Positions 1-8,281 of a stretch of DNA of 14,077 nucleotides are shown piece by piece (position 1 is the first letter of the stretch; every line of letters begins with the position of its first letter). Source of the DNA: a bacterium (GTDB lineage: Bacteria; Actinomycetota; Acidimicrobiia; Acidimicrobiales; Bin134). Location: NCBI GenBank assembly GCA_028820035.1, contig JAPPKI010000048.1, positions 1 to 14,077 of the forward strand, in the 5' to 3' direction. The translations under genes and the position numbers were made by a program. Below the pieces are notes generated by a model. That model saw only the letters and a list, made by a program, of their open reading frames with translations. It was not told the DNA's origin and ran no database searches.

Positions 1-2
1 CT

Positions 3-1676
3 GCTGGGCTCTCCATAGGTGTCGGCGTGCAGGGCGTCTTGCTCGCCCTTGCCCCGACGGTGTTGACCATGGCGCTGTTCACGCAGGCTGCGGGCTTGGA
101 AGACGACTATGCGGCCTGGTCGGTTTTGGCGGCCGTCTTGATCAGCGGGATCGTCACTGTCCTTCAGGCCGGTCGTCTGGGGCCGATCGGCGGAGGCCAT
201 GTGTTGATTGCCGGGGCGGCGACCAGCTTCGTCGGCATCGCCATCATGGCTGTGGACCGGGCCGGGCCAGAAACGCTGGCCACATTGGTGCTCCTGTCGG
301 CGTGCTTCCAGTTTGCCCTGTCCCGGTGGCTTCCCCGGTTGCACCGGATCATCACGCCAACGGTGTCTGGGGTGGTCCTCATGCTCATCGCTGTAGGGGT
401 CATGCAGATTGCAGTGGGGAAGCTGGAGTTGGACCCCGACGGCGCCCCCGACTATGCCGAGCCCCTAGTGGTCGTGGTGACGCTGGCGGTTGCCGCGGCT
501 CTGAGCTTGCGGGCCACGCGATTGCTCCGTTTGTGGTCGCCGCTTCTTGGTGTCCTCACGGGCTCTGTCGTCGCGGCCCTATTCGGGCTCTACCGCGGTC
601 AGGGTGTGAACGACGCCTCATGGGTCGGCCTGCCTGATCCAGAAATTCCGGGATTCGACTTCTCTCCCAGCGCAGAGTTCTGGTCGCTGTTGCCGATGTT
701 CCTGATTGTGTCCATTTCGGGATTGATCAAGACAACCGGCGGCAGCGTGGTGGTGCAGGGGGTCTCCACACGGGAGCCGAAGTTGCCCGACTACCGGCTG
801 GTGCAAGGCGCGGTCAACGCCAACGGCGTGGGCTCAGTGCTTGCCGGCTTCGCAGGCACGCTGCCTACCGGCGCATTCGACGCCACGTCGGCATCCCTCG
901 TCGACTTCACCCGAGTCGCCTCCCGCCAGGTGGGATACGCCATCGGAATCATGCTGGTGGTTTTGACGTTGCTGCCGAAGGCGATGGCCCTGCTGCTCAC
1001 TGTTCCCGGCGCGGTAACCAGCGCGTACCTGCTCTTGATCATGGGCCAGCTCTTTGTGGCGGGCATGCGCACGGTCATCCAAGACGGCCTTCAACCCCAC
1101 AAGGCCCTAACTGTCGCCGTCTCGCTGGCGATTGGCATCGGCCTGCAGGGCGAGAACATCGTCGCCGACCTCCTCGGCGAGACGTGGGGGCCGCTGCTTG
1201 GCAATGGCCTGACGGTGGGCACCATCGTCGCGATCCTCATGACGTCGTTCATCGAGCTGAGCGGACGGCGGCGGATGCGGCTCAAAACCGAGCTGGACAT
1301 GGATGCACTGCCAAAGATCGATGCGTTCCTCCAAGAGGTGGCGGCGAGCATCGGCTGGAACCAGGTTTCGGCCAACCGGCTCCGCCTGGTCGGAGAAGAG
1401 GTACTGACCAGCCTGGTGGAGGCGAAGAACGGCGAGAGGCAGTCGCGGCTTGCCGTCGCCGCCCGGCCCAGCGCCAGCGTGGTGGAGCTGCAATTCATCG
1501 CCTCGCTGGAAGAGGCCAATATCGAGGATGAGCTCGTCTACCTGAGCGAGCGGGCAGAAGCCCAGGAGGAGCGCTTGGTTTCGCTCCGGCTGTTGCAGCA
1601 CTTCGCATCGGTGGTACGTCACCGCAAATACAGCGGTATGGACATCGTCACGGTCGAGGTGGAGGGCTCGCGCTAG
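3..1676 (+). CDS. NCS2-type xanthine/uracil permease with C-terminal RsbW/HATPase-like domain (5' truncated)
   Basis: The reading frame is open to the left edge, so the true start lies upstream; the GTG at 27 is internal. About 557 residues are visible. Roughly the first 430 are a polytopic membrane protein: repeated hydrophobic segments, a glycine-rich GPIGGG turn, the ITPTVSGVV segment (NCS2 families have PPxVxG here), and the block TRVASRQVGYAIG followed by LLPKAMALL, typical of the uracil/xanthine permease family. It should therefore be an inner-membrane nucleobase or similar solute transporter; the substrate cannot be told. From about nt 1300 the protein becomes soluble. FLQEVAASIGW, then RLRLVGEEVLTSLVE, and a final RLLQHFASVVRHRKYSG segment resemble the helices and strands of anti-sigma/histidine-kinase-type ATPase domains, but no clear ATP-binding Asn or glycine-rich box is seen. 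The next gene starts 11 bases downstream, suggesting cotranscription. Family is fairly sure; the C-terminal assignment is tentative. Confidence 0.8.
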   Translation, partial: AGLSIGVGVQGVLLALAPTVLTMALFTQAAGLEDDYAAWSVLAAVLISGIVTVLQAGRLGPIGGGHVLIAGAATSFVGIAIMAVDRAGPETLATLVLLSACFQFALSRWLPRLHRIITPTVSGVVLMLIAVGVMQIAVGKLELDPDGAPDYAEPLVVVVTLAVAAALSLRATRLLRLWSPLLGVLTGSVVAALFGLYRGQGVNDASWVGLPDPEIPGFDFSPSAEFWSLLPMFLIVSISGLIKTTGGSVVVQGVSTREPKLPDYRLVQGAVNANGVGSVLAGFAGTLPTGAFDATSASLVDFTRVASRQVGYAIGIMLVVLTLLPKAMALLLTVPGAVTSAYLLLIMGQLFVAGMRTVIQDGLQPHKALTVAVSLAIGIGLQGENIVADLLGETWGPLLGNGLTVGTIVAILMTSFIELSGRRRMRLKTELDMDALPKIDAFLQEVAASIGWNQVSANRLRLVGEEVLTSLVEAKNGERQSRLAVAARPSASVVELQFIASLEEANIEDELVYLSERAEAQEERLVSLRLLQHFASVVRHRKYSGMDIVTVEVEGSR

Positions 1677-1687
1677 CGTCCCCATCG

Positions 1688-3394
1688 ATGGGCCAAACAG
1701 AAGTCGGCCTCGACCGAGACGCCTACGACGCTGCGCTGGCCGCCGACCTGCAGGTCAACACCCAACTGTCCACGTGGGAGATGTTGTGGCGGACCGCCCA
1801 GCAAGTGCCCGACAACGCCGCCATCATCACCGGCGACACCCACATCAGCTATCGGGAGCTGGCCGAGCAGGCCCTGCGGTCCGCCGCCGCACTGGCCGAA
1901 TTGGGCGTGGCCAAGGGCAGCCGGGTGGCGTTTGTGTTCCATCCCAGCCCCGACTGGGCGGTGCTGCACTACGCGCTAGGCCGTTTGGGAGCCATTGGGG
2001 TGCCCATCAACACCTCGTACATGGCCGCTGAGCTGGAGCACCTGTTCACCCTGGCCCAGCCCGAGCTGCTGATCACCGTGGACCGGTTCCGGGATGTGGA
2101 CATGGCGGGACGTCTGTCGCCGGAGGCGGCACGGTTCGACAGCATTGCCGAGACCGTGGTGCTGCCAGTGGACGACGAAGGGTGGGTAACCTCGTCTTCG
2201 GAACGGGATCGGGTGTTCGGCCCCGATGGCGGAGCTGCCCTGGGGCTGGCCAGCCCAGCGGAGGGCGATGATCCGGCCTACATCATCTTCACGTCGGGCT
2301 CCACCGCTGCTCCCAAACCAGCGCTGATCACCCATCGGGGCATGGTGGGGGCGGCCACCGGCTTGCAGCACGCCCTCGGCCTGGTGCCCGAAGACCGGTT
2401 TGTGGCCTCGAATCCTGTGTTCCATACCGGCGGCATCGTGTGGAACCTGACCATGCCCCATCTGGTGGGGATGACCTCGTGTTTGGTGGGGGTGTACGAA
2501 ACCGGCAAAGTGCTGCGGGAGATGGAGCGGTCGAAGATCACCGTGATGGGTGCGTTCGACACCAAGCTGACCATGATGCGCAACGCCCCCGAGTACCACA
2601 CCGTGGACCGCAGCTCGGTGCGCAAGTGCAATGTGGGGGCCACCGGCAGCTTCCTGCGCAGCGTGCTCGGTGATTGGAACTGGGAGACGGTGGCCCAGGT
2701 GTACGGCTCCACCGAGTCGGGCGGGCTGGGGTCGATCACCCCCCGGTACGAGACCGACCCCAGAGTGCGCTACGACGCCAACGGCCGGCCCATGCCTGGT
2801 ATGGAGTTCGTGATCAAAGACCTTGACACCGGCCAGCGGTGCGCCCCTGACGAGCCAGGAGAGATCTGCTTTCGGGGGTGGGGCACGTTCATTGAGTACG
2901 TAGGGATGCCTGAGGCCACGGCAGATGCGTTTGACGAGGAGGGGTTCTTCCACTCCGGCGACTACGGCTTCATGGACGAGGCCGGGAACTTGTATTTCCG
3001 GGGCCGCTACAAGCTGATGATCAAGACCGGCGGGGAGAACGTGTCGGAGCGGGAGGTGGAGATCTTCTGCGAGGACAATTTGGAAGCGGTGAAGTTCGCC
3101 ATCGTGGTGGGGGTGCCCGACCCGCTGTGGGGAGAGGCGGTGGTGGCATTCGTGGAGTTGCACGACGGAGCCAAAGAGACCTCCGACAACCTGGTGGAAG
3201 CATGCCGGGGCCATATCGCCAACTTCAAGATCCCCAAGCGGTTCTTCGTGGTGGAAGAGGAGGACTGGCCGCTGCTGGACTCCGGTCGGCCTGATCGCCA
3301 CGAACTGCGGACTCGGGCCGCGGCCCTAATGGGGACTGAAGGCGAGACGCGCTTACGCTTTGGGGATGGCGCAGGAGGGTCTCAACCGGGCTGA
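1688..3394 (+). CDS. AMP-dependent acyl-CoA synthetase/ligase family protein, A10 Lys replaced by Arg
   Basis: 568 residues, the usual length for acyl-CoA synthetases. These activate a carboxylic acid as acyl-AMP, then transfer it to CoA. Motifs appear in the expected order: the ATP-binding loop TSGSTAAPK (residues 202-210), the aromatic motif YGSTE (339-343), the ribose-binding SGD (Asp425), the hinge region GRYKLMIKTGGENVSEREVE (from 439), and a C-terminal lid ending IPKRFFVV. The last motif, normally PxTxxGK with the Lys that drives adenylation, reads LLDSGRPDR here, so the expected Lys is Arg534. Overall resemblance is to medium/long-chain fatty-acyl-CoA synthetases. The ATG at 1688 has only a weak ribosome site. 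It sits 11 bases after the permease and overlaps the next gene, which leads into the men operon. A role as MenE (o-succinylbenzoyl-CoA ligase) is possible from context, but the length and motifs do not favour it. Confidence 0.88.
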   Translation: MGQTEVGLDRDAYDAALAADLQVNTQLSTWEMLWRTAQQVPDNAAIITGDTHISYRELAEQALRSAAALAELGVAKGSRVAFVFHPSPDWAVLHYALGRLGAIGVPINTSYMAAELEHLFTLAQPELLITVDRFRDVDMAGRLSPEAARFDSIAETVVLPVDDEGWVTSSSERDRVFGPDGGAALGLASPAEGDDPAYIIFTSGSTAAPKPALITHRGMVGAATGLQHALGLVPEDRFVASNPVFHTGGIVWNLTMPHLVGMTSCLVGVYETGKVLREMERSKITVMGAFDTKLTMMRNAPEYHTVDRSSVRKCNVGATGSFLRSVLGDWNWETVAQVYGSTESGGLGSITPRYETDPRVRYDANGRPMPGMEFVIKDLDTGQRCAPDEPGEICFRGWGTFIEYVGMPEATADAFDEEGFFHSGDYGFMDEAGNLYFRGRYKLMIKTGGENVSEREVEIFCEDNLEAVKFAIVVGVPDPLWGEAVVAFVELHDGAKETSDNLVEACRGHIANFKIPKRFFVVEEEDWPLLDSGRPDRHELRTRAAALMGTEGETRLRFGDGAGGSQPG

Positions 3395-3782
3395 GTTGAT
3401 CGAAGCCTCGGGTCTGGCTGCTAAGCAGGTGGATTTGGCCATCGACGCTGGCTTGGTGATCCCTGACGATTTCGGGCGATTCAAAGAGGATGCGGTCACG
3501 ATGCTGCAAGCCGGTGCCGCCCTCGTCGCTGTCGGGGTGAGCGTTCCCGACTTGGCCGCGTTGGCGGTTCGCCACGCCCGAAACGTGGAGGCGGTGGTGG
3601 ATGAAGCGGTGGACCTGTTCTTGGATGCCATGGGCACCGACGAATTGACCAGCAGCGACTTGGAGAATCTGACTCCTTTGGTGGAGGCACTAGTGCCCCA
3701 AGTGGTGGCCCTTGTGGGTGAGCACTTCCGCCGCACCCTGCTCAGCAGAGCGGCAGTCCGGTTGGCGGAGCGGGTGAAATGA
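3366..3782 (+). CDS. Small MerR-like helix-turn-helix protein at the head of the men genes
   Basis: 138 residues from ATG 3366; a TTG two codons upstream is less likely. Residues about 5-45 read as a degenerate winged helix-turn-helix of the MerR type: NRAELIEASGLAAKQVDLAID, then a GLV turn and a GRF-x-EDA segment where MerR proteins have the wing. The rest is an alpha-helical stretch rich in Ala and Val, ending LVGEHFRRTLLSRAAVRLAE. I recall similar helical tails in small actinobacterial regulators, but I cannot name a family with certainty. It overlaps the acyl-CoA synthetase by 29 bases, and its TGA overlaps the menF ATG as ATGA, so it is translated with the operon. It may regulate the operon, or respond to an acyl-CoA or quinone precursor; this is inference from position only. 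Confidence 0.72.
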   Translation: MAQEGLNRAELIEASGLAAKQVDLAIDAGLVIPDDFGRFKEDAVTMLQAGAALVAVGVSVPDLAALAVRHARNVEAVVDEAVDLFLDAMGTDELTSSDLENLTPLVEALVPQVVALVGEHFRRTLLSRAAVRLAERVK

Positions 3783-4903
3783 CGCCTCTAGAGGAATTCT
3801 CCTCGTGGACCGGCGACGACCGGGTGTATTGGCGGGCGCCGGGCGTAGACGCCATAGCCGGGTTGGGAGCAGCGCGGGCTGTTGAAGTAGATGGTCGTTG
3901 GCGGTTTGAGGCCGCCGCGGCGGCCGCTGCTGAGTTGCTGGCCGACGGGGAAGTCGCATTTGCTGGTTTCGGTTTTGCCGATCGATGCGGAACAGGGGCA
4001 TGGGACGGTTACCCAAGCGGGCGATTGGTGGTACCGGAACGGGTTGTTCGGGGGTCGACACACGGGGCAGGACACACAGACCTCACCAACGCCTTGCGGG
4101 TTGAAGATGGAACTCGGGCCACCTATCGGGACGCGGTGAAGCAGGCTGCCGACGCCATTGATGCCGGGGAGCTGGGCAAGGTGGTGGTGGCCCGAGAGGT
4201 GGAGGCGGTGGGCGGTATCGACCCCGCGGTGGTGCTGGCTCGGCTGTCGAACCGTTTCGAGTCGTGCGCAGTGTTCGGATTCGGCCGGGGGACGTCTTGT
4301 TTTGTGGGCGCCAGCCCCGAGGTTCTGGCGGAACTCAACGGCGATGTGGTCACCACCTATGCAGTGGCAGGCACCGCTCCTCGAGGGGCCACTCCAGCCG
4401 ACGACGCCGCAATCGCCGAGCGGTTGGCGGCCGATCCCAAAGAGCAGGCCGAGCACCACTATGTGGTGGAATACCTCCGCACCCGCCTAGCCCTAGCCGG
4501 AGTGGCGCTAGATCCTACTGGCGATACCGAAGTTCGGACTCTGCCTGGCGTTCACCACCTGGCCACTACGGTCAGCGGGCGGATCGCCCCTGAGCCTGGC
4601 ATGGCGCTGCGGCTGGCGGGCGCCTTGCATCCCACACCGGCGGTGGGAGGCACACCGACCACGTTCGCCCAGCAGTGGATCGCCGAGCATGAAGGACTTG
4701 ACCGAGGGTGGTACGCCGGGCCGGTGGGGTGGATCGACCACCGGGGGTGCGGCTCGTTCTATGTGGCCTTGCGATCGGCGTTGATCGGCCCCAGCGGGAT
4801 GCGCCTGTGTGCAGGCGCGGGCATCGTGGCCGGGTCCGACCCCGAGCAGGAATTGGTCGAGACCGACATCAAGTTGGCCGCGATTTTGGATGTGGTTACA
4901 TGA
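3779..4903 (+). CDS. menF: Isochorismate synthase MenF
   Basis: 374 residues of the chorismate-binding (ADCS/MST) family; converts chorismate to isochorismate, the first committed step of menaquinone synthesis, in the cytoplasm with Mg2+. Family signatures are all present: LGKVVVARE (Lys134, position of the general base), GASPEVLAEL (around Glu181), AGTAPRG (197-203), DPKEQAEHHYVVEYLR (219-234), HHLATTVSGRI, LHPTPAVGGTP (283-293), GWYAGPVGW, and the closing GAGIVAGSDPEQELVETDIK with metal-binding Glu residues. The first 100 residues are variable, as usual. The start ATG lies in an ATGA overlap with the preceding gene, and its own stop forms an ATGA overlap with menD. A salicylate or enterobactin-type EntC role is excluded mainly by the men neighbours. 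Confidence 0.95.
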   Translation: MTPLEEFSSWTGDDRVYWRAPGVDAIAGLGAARAVEVDGRWRFEAAAAAAAELLADGEVAFAGFGFADRCGTGAWDGYPSGRLVVPERVVRGSTHGAGHTDLTNALRVEDGTRATYRDAVKQAADAIDAGELGKVVVAREVEAVGGIDPAVVLARLSNRFESCAVFGFGRGTSCFVGASPEVLAELNGDVVTTYAVAGTAPRGATPADDAAIAERLAADPKEQAEHHYVVEYLRTRLALAGVALDPTGDTEVRTLPGVHHLATTVSGRIAPEPGMALRLAGALHPTPAVGGTPTTFAQQWIAEHEGLDRGWYAGPVGWIDHRGCGSFYVALRSALIGPSGMRLCAGAGIVAGSDPEQELVETDIKLAAILDVVT

Positions 4904-6561
4904 CCGACCTTGCCTATCGGGCGACCGGGCGGTTTTGGGCTGAGTTGGCGGCCTGCGGGGTGACGGATGTGGTGGTCTCGCCTGGTTCTCGCTCCACTCC
5001 GCTGGCGGTGTCGGCCCGCAATCAGGAGCGGCTACAGGTCACAGTTCAGCTCGACGAGCGGGTGGCCGGGTTCTGTGCCCTGGGCATGGCCAAGGCGTCG
5101 GGCCGTCCTGTGGCGCTGGTGTGTACGTCGGGCACCGCGGCGGCCAACTACCTTCCGGCGGTGGTGGAGGCCCACCACGGCGGGGTACCACTGGTGGTCT
5201 GCACCGCCGATCGCCCCCCCGAGCTGCGTGATGCTGGGGCGGGCCAGACCATCGACCAGCTGAAACTGTACGGCGACCACGTCCGCTGGTTCGCCGAGAT
5301 GCCGAGCGATGTCGACGAGCCTGACTTCTTCGCTCGCGTGGCAGTGCGGGCGGCCACCATGGCCGGAGCTGGGCCGGACCCCGGCCCAGTGCATCTGAAT
5401 TGGCCGTTCCGAAAGCCGCTGGAGCCCCAAGGACCGGTTCCCGAGATCAGTTCAACGGTTGGTCGGCCACCGGTACCCGTTCGGCCATTCGTTGAAACCG
5501 ATGTAGACGCCTTGCGAGGGATGGCCGGCCGCCGGGGGCTGATCGTGGCTGGCGCGCTGGATGTGGACGATGCCAGTGCCGCGGCCATCGTCGGCTTCGC
5601 CGAGGCGGCGGGATGGCCAGTGGTAGCCGACGCCGGATCCCAACTCCGGGGTCGAGGGTCGCTGGTCTTGGATGGGGCCGAGGGGGTACTGGGCCGCGCT
5701 GATCTGGCCCCCGACGTGCTGGTCCGTATCGGCGGACCTCCCAGCAATCGGGCGGTTATCGATTTTGTGGATACTTGCCCAGCATCCGACCGACTGCTGG
5801 TGGACCCGCGCCGCCGATGGGAAGACCCGTCGTTCGGTTGGACGGCTGCGTTGGCTTCCGACCCGGCGGTGTTGCTGGGTGCGGCTACCGGTCGAATAAC
5901 CTCAGCCGAAGACGCCTGGGCGGTGGACTGGATCGAAGCCGCCGCTGACGCCTGGGACCGGACAGAGGCGGCTTTGGGCCCCCATGACCTGCTGGAGCCG
6001 CTGCTGGCCGCCACTCTGTTGCGAGCGCTGCCCCCGGAGGTGGCGGTGTATGCGTCGAGCAGCATGCCGGTTCGGGATATCACCTCGTTCTGGCCTCCTG
6101 ATGCTCTACCCCGCCGGGTGCTGGTCAATCGGGGGGCCAACGGCATCGACGGCGTGGTGTCGTCGGCCCTCGGCGCTTCCCTGGCCTTGGGCGAGCCGGT
6201 GGCGGCATTGGTGGGCGATGTAGCCCTGCTGCACGACATCGGCGGTTTGTTGGCTGCATCCTTGTCGGACGCCGACCTCACCGTGGTGGTGCCCAACAAT
6301 GACGGCGGTGGCATCTTCTCGCTGCTGCCGGTGGCCGAGGGGGGCTCCGACGTCCACTTTGGAGAACTGTTCCACACGCCCCATGGAGTCGGTTTCGGCA
6401 AACTGGCTGAGGGGTTGGGCGTCAACCACCACCGGACCGGACAGGCTGATGAGCTGGTCGAGGCCATCACGAAGGCCTCTGGGGTGACATTGATCGAAGT
6501 CCCCATTGACCACGGGACAGCCATGAAGCAGCGCAAACAGCTTGCTGATCTGGTCGAATGA
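4900..6561 (+). CDS. menD: SEPHCHC synthase MenD (thiamine-diphosphate enzyme)
   Basis: 553 residues, close to the length of well-known MenD enzymes. Condenses isochorismate with 2-oxoglutarate, releasing CO2 and giving 2-succinyl-5-enolpyruvyl-6-hydroxy-3-cyclohexene-1-carboxylate. Visible signatures: VVSPGSRSTPLA (25-36, substrate-binding Arg), LDERVAGF with the cofactor-activating Glu53, TSGTAAANYLPAVVEA, ADRPPELRDAGAGQTIDQ, HLNWPFRKPLEP, NRGANGIDGVVSSALG, and the thiamine-diphosphate/Mg motif starting VGDVALLHD and ending VVPNNDGGGIF. The frame is open back to 4708, but the ATG at 4900 is chosen because it overlaps the menF stop as ATGA and begins the conserved MenD N-terminus. The stop overlaps menH as ATGA. 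Confidence 0.97.
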   Translation: MTDLAYRATGRFWAELAACGVTDVVVSPGSRSTPLAVSARNQERLQVTVQLDERVAGFCALGMAKASGRPVALVCTSGTAAANYLPAVVEAHHGGVPLVVCTADRPPELRDAGAGQTIDQLKLYGDHVRWFAEMPSDVDEPDFFARVAVRAATMAGAGPDPGPVHLNWPFRKPLEPQGPVPEISSTVGRPPVPVRPFVETDVDALRGMAGRRGLIVAGALDVDDASAAAIVGFAEAAGWPVVADAGSQLRGRGSLVLDGAEGVLGRADLAPDVLVRIGGPPSNRAVIDFVDTCPASDRLLVDPRRRWEDPSFGWTAALASDPAVLLGAATGRITSAEDAWAVDWIEAAADAWDRTEAALGPHDLLEPLLAATLLRALPPEVAVYASSSMPVRDITSFWPPDALPRRVLVNRGANGIDGVVSSALGASLALGEPVAALVGDVALLHDIGGLLAASLSDADLTVVVPNNDGGGIFSLLPVAEGGSDVHFGELFHTPHGVGFGKLAEGLGVNHHRTGQADELVEAITKASGVTLIEVPIDHGTAMKQRKQLADLVE

Positions 6562-7310
6562 ACCAGACGGCCACAGTGGTCCTGCACGGCTTCACCGGCT
6601 CGGCCGCAGCCATGGTGCCGCTCACCAGCCGCTTGCCCGAACAGGTATTGGCGCTTGACCTCCCCGGCCACGGTTCGGGGTCGATCTCTGACGACCCAGC
6701 CGACTACACCATGGCCGCCGCGGTATCTGGCGTGGTTTCGGCCACATCTCACCTCGAGCGTTTCGCCCTGGTGGGCTATTCGATGGGTGGGCGGGTCGCG
6801 CTCCACGTAGCGCTGGCCCTTCCCGACCGCATTGTTGCGCTAGCCCTCATCGGGGCCCGAGACGGGATCAACGATCCCGCCGAGCGGGCCGAGCGCATCG
6901 CCGCCGACGAAGCTTTGGCCGACCGAATCGAGTCAGAGGGCATCGAGTGGTTCGCCGACTACTGGGCCGATCGCCCCCTCTTTGCTACCCACCGGACCCG
7001 TCTATCAGCCGACCAACAGGCTGCACTGCGGGCCCAGCGGCTGGCTTGCGATCCCCGTGGCCTGGCCCACAGTTTGCGGGCCATGGGGGCTGGAGCAGTC
7101 GAGCCCGTTGGCTGCCTGCTGGGGGAGCTGGCAATGCCCTGCGCGCTAATTGCCGGGGCCGACGACGCGAAGTTCGCAGCCATCGCCCAGCAAATGGCCG
7201 CGGCCATGCCTCGAGCAACTGTCTCCTCTATTCCCGATGCTGGCCACGCCGCTCACCTGGAAGCGCCCGACGCGACCGCAGCCGCGGTGATCCAATGCAT
7301 GTCGAGCTAA
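6558..7310 (+). CDS. menH: Alpha/beta hydrolase, SHCHC synthase MenH
   Basis: 250 residues with an alpha/beta-hydrolase layout and operon position matching MenH, which eliminates pyruvate from the MenD product to give SHCHC. The oxyanion segment LHGFTGSAA is at 9-17, LDLPGHGSG follows strand 4, the nucleophile elbow GYSMGGR puts the Ser at 75, the acid is in GADDAKF (Asp202/203), and the catalytic His230 is in DAGHAAHLE. Length matches MenH enzymes. The start is fixed by the ATGA overlap with menD; menC starts 16 bases before its stop. By sequence alone another small hydrolase is possible, but placement between menD and menC makes MenH strongly preferred. Confidence 0.9.
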   Translation: MNQTATVVLHGFTGSAAAMVPLTSRLPEQVLALDLPGHGSGSISDDPADYTMAAAVSGVVSATSHLERFALVGYSMGGRVALHVALALPDRIVALALIGARDGINDPAERAERIAADEALADRIESEGIEWFADYWADRPLFATHRTRLSADQQAALRAQRLACDPRGLAHSLRAMGAGAVEPVGCLLGELAMPCALIAGADDAKFAAIAQQMAAAMPRATVSSIPDAGHAAHLEAPDATAAAVIQCMSS

Positions 7311-8281
7311 GTGAGGTCGCCCTCTTGCTGCGCCGTCCAGTGATGACTGGGCGGGGAGCCATCACTCAAAGAGATGGCCTTCTGGTCCGTTTACATGAGG
7401 GTGGGGTCACCGGCTGGGGAGAAGCCATGCCCCTGCCTGGATGGCCTGGTGCTGATCTGTCGGCCACACGGGAGGCATTGGAAGAGTGGGCTACTGATCC
7501 CAATCCTGAAGACCTGCCCTCCGAGCAGTTTGCCCACGGTGCGGTCGAGTTGGCCTTGCTCGATATGGAAGCCCAGCAGAGTGGTCGAAGCCAGGCTGAG
7601 ATGCTCTCCAAGGGCGGGCCAGTGGCTGATGCAGTGGAGCTCAACGCCCTTGTAGCCGATGCCGAAGACGCGGTCGTCGCGGTGGGTGACGGATATGACA
7701 CGGCAAAGCTGAAGGTGGGCGCGTCCGATATCGAGGTCGACGTGGTTGCAGTAGCCGCCGTGCGAGAAGCCATCGGGGAGCGTTGTCACCTGCGGCTCGA
7801 CGCCAACGGAGCATGGACCGTGGATCAAGCACTGGCTGCGCTGTCCCGCTTGGAGCAATTCGATATCGAGTACGTGGAAGAGCCGGTGGCGGGAATCGAA
7901 GCCCTGACTCAAGTGGCCGAGCAATCCCCGATTCCTGTAGCGGTTGACGACAGCCTGGGTTCTGCTGATGCCGAGGTACCTGAGTCAATTCCGGTTGTCG
8001 TGGTCAAGCCCATGGTTCTCGGTGGTCCCCGAACGGCTTACGCCGCTGCCTGCCGCTGGATTGACCAGGGCCGCAGAGTCATCGTCACCAACTATCTCGA
8101 CTCCGCCATCGGCCAGCATGCCGCCCTGGGCGTGGCTGCCGCCCTCCCCGGCCCCCCACAGGTCCACGGTGCAATCACGCCCGCCCTATTCGACTGCGAT
8201 GTTGCTGACCTGCCGACGATTGCTGTCGGCCGCTGCCCCCTCCCAGCCCGCAGTCCCGCCGTCGCCGATGAGGGCCGTTAG
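7295..8281 (+). CDS. menC: o-Succinylbenzoate synthase MenC (enolase superfamily)
   Basis: 328 residues from ATG 7295. Dehydrates SHCHC to o-succinylbenzoate, with Mg2+. The muconate-cycloisomerase-like barrel signatures are in order: the N-terminal capping region with TGWGEAMPLPG, the KxK motif in TAKLKVG (Lys138/Lys140), metal ligands in LDANGAW (Asp169), YVEEP (about Glu195) and VAVDDSLG (Asp218), and the second catalytic Lys in VVVKPMVLGG (Lys238). The frame is open upstream inside menH back to about 6947, but that part is menH read in another frame. The ATG at 7295 begins a normal MenC N-terminus and gives a family-typical length. It overlaps menH by 16 bases. Its stop overlaps the stop of the convergent lipoprotein gene by 4 bases, so no terminator separates the two transcripts. 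Confidence 0.93.
   Translation: MHVELSEVALLLRRPVMTGRGAITQRDGLLVRLHEGGVTGWGEAMPLPGWPGADLSATREALEEWATDPNPEDLPSEQFAHGAVELALLDMEAQQSGRSQAEMLSKGGPVADAVELNALVADAEDAVVAVGDGYDTAKLKVGASDIEVDVVAVAAVREAIGERCHLRLDANGAWTVDQALAALSRLEQFDIEYVEEPVAGIEALTQVAEQSPIPVAVDDSLGSADAEVPESIPVVVVKPMVLGGPRTAYAAACRWIDQGRRVIVTNYLDSAIGQHAALGVAAALPGPPQVHGAITPALFDCDVADLPTIAVGRCPLPARSPAVADEGR

Noticed and set aside
1976..3301. Long open minus-strand frame opposite the acyl-CoA synthetase
   Set aside because: His/Gly/Val-rich translation with no recognisable motif, opposite a clearly real gene with all AMP-ligase signatures.
1688..3394. Calling the acyl-CoA synthetase MenE
   Set aside because: Its 568-residue length and motif set fit fatty-acyl-CoA synthetases better; only the operon position supports MenE, so I left it as a hypothesis.
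4708..4899. Upstream extension of menD in the same frame
   Set aside because: It lies inside menF, and the MenD family N-terminus begins at ATG 4900, which also forms the ATGA overlap.
5148..6806. Long open minus-strand frame opposite menD and menH
   Set aside because: It is antisense to strongly conserved MenD motifs and its Ser/Pro/Thr/Arg-rich translation shows no domain; it is a by-product of high GC.
6947..7294. Upstream extension of menC in the same frame
   Set aside because: It overlaps menH in another frame. The Arg/Pro-rich translation is not MenC, and ATG 7295 gives the proper length.
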